A stretch of DNA of 64,000 nucleotides from Gossypium raimondii (lineage: Eukaryota > Streptophyta > Magnoliopsida > Malvales > Malvaceae), in assembly GCF_025698545.1 (NCBI RefSeq), contig NC_068575.1, positions 53,949,980 to 54,013,979 of the forward strand. The letters are read 5' to 3'. The position numbers were made by a program, and so were the translations under genes. This document shows positions 58,628-64,000 of the stretch, in pieces. The first letter of the stretch is position 1; every line of letters starts with the position of its first letter. The notes beneath the pieces were generated by a model that was not told the origin of the DNA, ran no database searches, and was given only the letters and a program-made list of their open reading frames with translations.

Positions 58628-60689
58628 CAATAAATCATTTAAAATAATTGATCTCAAAGTTTAAAAATTTATCTAAAAATTTTAACTATGACATTTTGAT
58701 AAGATAAAAAAGTATATCACTTTATTATTAACCAAAAATTATAGCTATTCAAATATATTTCAATTCGAAAAATTATATATCTATTTAAATAGTAATATTT
58801 ATTCCTAAGAGAGGTGGCTATCTAAGAAAAGTTGTGTTCGCATAAACAAACTTGAAGTTTCCTATAAGACTCAAATCACTTGGATGGATGACTAAAACAT
58901 ATAAAAGGTATAAAACATATTTTCATTCTATTTTCCTCCATCTTATAATATTCATTGATTGCTCTAAAAAATATTTTTATCGTTATTTAATGTTTAATGT
59001 ACTATTTTCGTTAATGCAAAATATAGATAATCATTGGGTTTCTTTGTATCTTAAGATTTATTTTGTCTAGAACTCTTTTTGCACCAACATATACATGGAG
59101 ACAAATAGAACCTTAAAAAGTTGCACACCTTGAAACTTTCATTTAATTTCTCATAATTTTAAGCTTTCATTTTCATAAATTTATGAGATACTAAAAACAA
59201 AGAAGAAAAGATGTGTCTGTTCACTGTACATTCACATTCCATCGCAAGTTATAGTACTATGAATATGGTTAAAGATGATAAGGGTAACACTGAGGTTAGT
59301 GATCTTGTTAACTTTTTATTTTGAAGAAATCTTTGTACCAAGAAAAGGTACATCGAATTTGTTATTTTACTATTGTTGCATGAATTGGATTTCAATGGTT
59401 ATGTTTATTGAAGTTAGTTATTCTACCCTTTCATTTATCGTTATTGAAATACCATAAATATTTTAAAATATTTTAGAAAATATTAAAAAATATTATTTTC
59501 TTATATACAATTTGTATAATCAAGCTTGTTCTAAGATATGTATTGATAAATTTATATTTTGCATAATCAAACTTTCAAATGAAATTGAAAATTAGTACAT
59601 TTTCACCCACGCTTCGTTTTGAGTTAACTATTTAAATTTAATTTACAATTTGATACTTGAAATATACTTATTTTCCATTTTAGTATCTGAATTTTTTATC
59701 CAATTTGATATGTAAAGTATCATTCAGTTATATATTTTAATCCAAAACTTAACCCATGATAAAAATTCACCTAACCTAGACATGCCACATGTCTTTACTT
59801 ATTTAATTCATAAAATATTTTTATTACTTTTTTATTAAAAACATATTTTAACCAAAAAAAATAAACATATATTATTAAAAAGCTTAACTTAAACCCATCC
59901 CCTAGCCTCTCACGCATGCCTCCCTCATCTGATCTCTAACACATCAATGAAGAAAGAACAAAAAGAACAATGGTAAGAAGATCAAGAAAAATTGAGAAGA
60001 TAAATCTCTTTTTCTTTTGCTTTGGCTCTCCGATTTTGCAAAGAAAAATCCCTAGCCCATCCCACCTCACTTTTGCTTTGGCTCTCTAATTTCTTGGATA
60101 CAAGTCTCTTTTTTCCTTGACCCCATAAAGTTTTTTTTTTTTTTTCTCATTGTATTCAAGAATGAAGGTGATCCCATAAACCTTGTTACGGAGCTAATGG
60201 GGGGAAATTTTGGGTTTGTACAATGAAATTCTTAGATTACTTTAAACAATTTTAGTTTTGTCTAGGTTTGTTTGGGTGTATCATATTGATATATGGTTTC
60301 TAGAAAAATTTTAGGTTAGTACAATAGAATTTTTAGATTACTGTAAACAATTTCGGATTGTTTTCTGGGTTTGTCTTTGTTTATATTGAGTTTTTTGGTT
60401 TTAAATTTGCAAATGGAGAACAAATAGAGAAAGAGGAATTCTGGAAGAACATTATGAACATAAATTACCCAATTTGGGTTAAAACATTTAATTATTAAAT
60501 GGAATGAATGAATTTCTATTTTTATAATCTATAATTTATTTCTATTTTGTTATATATTTTTGAATTTTTATATATTTAATTCTATTTTCTATAAGTTTTA
60601 AAATATATTTGATAAAAATACATTTTAATTAATAATGCCATATGGCATATTTTTATTGGTCACTTCTATTTTTCTTTAATGACATTTAA
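58628..60689. other. Intergenic, gene-free
   Basis: AT-rich sequence with two short open frames (58852-59070 and 59275-59457) that show no family features. A repeated 'aatttttagattactgtaaacaat' phrase occurs near 60220 and 60330. A weak inverted pairing between about 59650 and 60740 may mark another old TIR element. Confidence 0.45.
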
Positions 60690-61900
60690 AAATTGGACCA
60701 AAAGGAATCAAACTTTATGTACCAAAACAGAAACATTGTTAGTTTGTGTTGACATGACATTCTTAGTTAGTTAAGATGGTGTCACATAACAACCTCTCAA
60801 TGACCAACATAAATAGAAGTAAAAAAAAATCTTTACAAATGTATAAATTACAAAAATATATATATGTTTTTAGTAATTTTATATATTTTAATTTATTTAT
60901 AAAATATTTTATTATTTATATTATTATTTTGAAACTAAATAATATATAAGTTTTTTTTATGAAAATTGAAATATATAAATTAATAAAAAAAATATAATTT
61001 TTTGCATAAAATGAATCTAGACAGATGGTTACTCAGATTCAATTGCATCTAGACAATCATTTGTCTAGAATCATTTGTCTAGAATGATTCTAGACTAGAG
61101 GTGATCACCCGACGGCCCGCCCGAAATATGGGAGGGTTCGGGTAAAAATATAGGCCCGAAATATGGGTTTGTACAAAAAAATAAGGCCCGTTTAGAAAAT
61201 GACCGGGCCTCGGGCACCACTTTTTTGGCCTGGGCCTCGCCTGGCCGGCCCGAATATATAATAAATATTTTTTTTATTTTTAAAATACTTTTTTTTATTT
61301 TTTATTTTTAAAATAAATTTTTGGTGTTTATTAAAAAAATAGCCCTGGCCGGGCCGGGCTCGGGCTTAGGAATTTTTTCCCGGGCCGGGCTTGGACAACA
61401 TTTTAAGCCCATATTTCGGGCTGGGTCGGGCCTAGGACGCGTGCCAAATTTTTTCTGGGCCCGGCCCGGCCCATGATCACCTCTATTCTAGACACACTGT
61501 TTAGTTTTTTATATACTTTTTTAAAATATTTTTAATATTTAATATTTAATTTTTTATAAATTTATAAATTATAATTTTTATATATATTTCAAAATAAGAA
61601 CATAAAATTTGATATTTTATTAAAAATTAAAAATATATAAATTTACTAAAAAATATATAGAATGAATATGAAAACAAATTGTTGTCCATGTACTTGATGC
61701 GAAAAGGATTATATTTTTTTATTAATTTAAATATTTTAAATATTTTTATTTAGGTTTTTTACGTGACATATTAAGAGGTTATCACATGGCACCACTAAAT
61801 TAGCTAGTAGTGTTACGTCAACACGAACTAACAGTGTTAGTACGGAAGTACCAACCTGGTTGATGGAATACAAGTTTAGGTATCAACTAGGTCATTTTGA
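60690..61900. mobile_element. Inverted-repeat element interrupted by a hAT-like MITE
   Basis: The arms at about 60700-60810 and 61745-61870 are inverted copies sharing GTTAGTTYGTGTTGACRT, ATGGYRYCA and AACCTCT-AAT blocks. The sequence between is AT-rich and non-coding and contains the MITE at 61096-61485. The exact termini and target duplication were not resolved. Confidence 0.6.
61096..61485. mobile_element. GC-rich hAT-like MITE, copy 2, perfect 8-bp TSD
   Basis: The element runs from TAGAGGTGATCA to TGATCACCTCTA, a perfect terminal inverted repeat of 12 bp. It is flanked by the perfect 8-bp duplication TTCTAGAC (61088-61095 and 61486-61493), which indicates the hAT superfamily. The arms are rich in GGGCCCGGCC and GCCCGAAATATGGG; the centre is AT-rich. 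It is a second copy of the 41744-42121 element. Confidence 0.92.
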
Positions 61901-64000
61901 ACTTAAAAAAGAAATACACACTTGGTATCTAGGAAACAAAAAAAATGGCATTATAATGGACTTGAACTTAATAGAAAATTTTAATGGTATTACAATTCTT
62001 AAAAGAATCACATCGGCATTTTAATCAAAATAAAATTTTAGATTAACTAATAACATTATAAAAATTGAGATATCAAATTTTATCGAAACTAAAGCAATAG
62101 AGAATATATTTCAAATTTGAGCTAAATACAAGGACCAAAATTGTACTTTAACCATTTTTATAACCTAAAAATATATATGTTTTAGAACTCAAATTTAGCC
62201 ATTATCTTCTCCTGTTAAAAAAAACACAATGTACAAGTGTCAAGTAAGGCCTTTCTTTTATATATAGTAATAATTATGCATAATTTTAAGAAATCAAAAT
62301 TACATTAGGAAATGTAACTAAGAATTGAAGGATTGGTAATGTGAATTTACCATAATGAATTGTATGATTAAAAGACTAAATTCACATTATGTTTAAAATA
62401 TTAGAATAAATGGTAACACATATATGTCAAATTTATTTAAATCTTATATAAACTAAATTGAATGGACTTAAAAACACAAAGTATTTAACTTTACAATATA
62501 CCATAAAACTGAAAAGGCTGGTCATATATGTAGAACTTGAATCGCTAGACCCAATATTCCTCACTCTTCATCTCTATTTCAGCAATTAACACTCAAAATT
62601 TTATGTAGTGTAGCAACATGTGCAATAATTTGATTTAGTAAAACTAGTCATATCTGCCATCTTTTTTCTTAAAGCCCTTTGGAGGGGGCTGAAATCACTT
62701 AGCCCAACATCTAATAGGCCCTGAAATGGGTATCATCTCAAACCAAAGTATTATATGATGTCTATTATCTAGTAGGAATCTTCACCATGGTACTATCAAC
62801 TCACAAGAGAGGTAGGGTGAAAGTAGATTAGGGAAGACTTATTCTAGCCCAAGAAAAGTGGTTCCCAAAACAGAAATATATTCGGACGGTCTGTAGTCAC
62901 ATTTCGATATGTACTCAAAATTTATAATTCTAGTCATATTTGTTAGCACAACCTAAACTTTATTCTATTTTTTGGATAATAAACACAAAATTACGTTATT
63001 TAAATAAATGCATGAAAACTTTTCATTTAAACTTTTAAAATTTTAAATTAATAAATTTTATTTTGGTCCCTAAAATGATAAAAATTAATTTAATCCTTTA
63101 AAAATTGTAAAGATTTAGGCTATTAAAATGATAAAGTTATATTTTTACTATCGTAAAAATTACAATTCAATTTCGCCCCCTCCAAACAAATTTTCTAACT
63201 TCGCCCTTGAATACACGATGGAAAGAAAGTGATTTTCAAAATAATCCGTCTTGTCTTCTTAGTTGCTATTAAAAGAAAAGAAAAAATCGAAATAAGATAA
63301 TGATAAATAGATTTATTTATTTTAAAATTTAATTCAAATGACATGTTATCACTTAAACCTTAATTTTAAAATTTTGTACCAAATAATAATCTAACGTTTT
63401 ATAATATGAAGAGTTTATGTCACAACTTAATTAGCTTCAATCCAGCCAACATTTTTATAAATCTTGACAGTGTTAAATTAGATTTATATATCTATCCTCT
63501 GTTGACTCATGTCATTAAATATTGATTTTTCATTTACTATGAAGTCACCAAAATTTCATTTTATAAATCCTAGCTTTGGGTTAATTCACCTGCATATAAA
63601 GAAATGAAAACCCAAGAGCGATTCTCAAGCTGAAATTACTTTATTCAAGAAAATTAATATTACAAATATAAATATGACATCAGCTGAGATCCTCAAAGAT
63701 AAGTAATGATATTTTCAAGCGTGTAGTGAGTTGACCTAAATTTGAGCCAAACGTAGAATTGTAGGCGGGGCTAGCTGTTAATCCATCGTCCCTCCCAATT
63801 GGGGAATTGGGTTTGGCTTTCAATTATACTAATCTCATTTCGGTTGGAGTCTAAATTTAAACATCCCCTCCTTATATTTTAATAAAAAAGAATGCCCTTT
63901 CAGCCATGCATGGCTGCCACTTTTTCTACCCTTTTTCATGTTTTGACTGTTAAACAAAAGGGTAAAGGCCGCCACTCTCACGTTGCATCATGCATGTGAC
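61901..64000. other. Intergenic; RY-type motifs near the right edge
   Basis: No gene is recognised. The 63901-63996 part has the palindrome CAGCCATGCATGGCTG and a further CATGCATG, which are RY-type motifs and could belong to the promoter of a gene outside the window. Confidence 0.45.
63901..63916. promoter_or_regulatory. RY-type palindrome CAGCCATGCATGGCTG
   Basis: This is a perfect 16-nt palindrome containing CATGCATG, the RY core bound by B3 factors (ABI3/FUS3/LEC2 type). A second CATGCATG is at 63989-63996. The target gene is not visible. Confidence 0.4.

Noticed and set aside
59640-60750. Possible long inverted-repeat element in the right intergenic region
   Set aside because: Arms pair only weakly in AT-rich sequence and no ends or duplication could be fixed.

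Overview
The window looks like nuclear DNA of a eudicot plant. It has AT-rich intergenic space, short exons with GT-AG introns, plant-only gene families, long solo LTRs, LINEs, MITEs and decayed plastid inserts. The LTR and TE types resemble those of Malvaceae such as cotton; that genus-level guess is from memory and was not computed. All gene names come from reading translated sequence, with no database search.

Layout. Positions 1-410 hold the first two exons of a minus-strand gene that runs off the left edge; it may be a PIF/PIL-type bHLH factor. Positions 1.4-12.0 kb are one old minus-strand L1-type LINE split by two solo LTRs. A Mutator-like element with a perfect 9-bp target duplication lies at 13.4-14.3 kb and carries a MAIN-like/PMD first exon. 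The meiotic axis gene ASY3 (minus) occupies 16.2-22.0 kb. The 23-27 kb stretch holds a 5'-truncated LINE, a plastid psaA insert and a putative Pack-MULE carrying part of a cold-shock/zinc-knuckle glycine-rich protein gene. Chloroplast protoporphyrinogen oxidase PPO1 (plus, nine exons) lies at 28.0-31.5 kb, a degron-less Aux/IAA of the IAA20/30/31 type (plus, four exons) at 34.3-35.1 kb, and a class II GH19 chitinase (minus) at 35.9-36.8 kb. A 3.3-kb PIF/Harbinger-like element (37.5-40.7 kb) abuts a plastid 23S rRNA insert. Two intronless CrRLK1L receptor kinases similar to Arabidopsis At2g23200 (both minus, 43.9-46.4 and 52.3-54.8 kb) form a tandem pair pushed apart by two head-to-head solo LTRs. 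The last 9 kb is gene-poor: a solo LTR inside a LINE remnant, MITEs, and a MITE nested in another inverted-repeat element.

The gene order is the most informative biology. In Arabidopsis, ASY3 (At2g46980) and IAA20 (At2g46990) are neighbours on chromosome 2, beside PIL1 (At2g46970). PPO1 (At4g01690) and a GH19 chitinase (At4g01700) are neighbours on chromosome 4. Here the two sets are interleaved, as expected if this window keeps an ancestral order that Arabidopsis split by reciprocal gene loss. The genes otherwise serve unrelated roles (meiosis, tetrapyrrole synthesis, auxin response, defence, cell-wall sensing), and no operon-like system is present. No clearly new multi-gene system was found; the best leads are the gene-fragment-carrying transposons, the plastid inserts, the ASY3 gene structure and the interleaved synteny.
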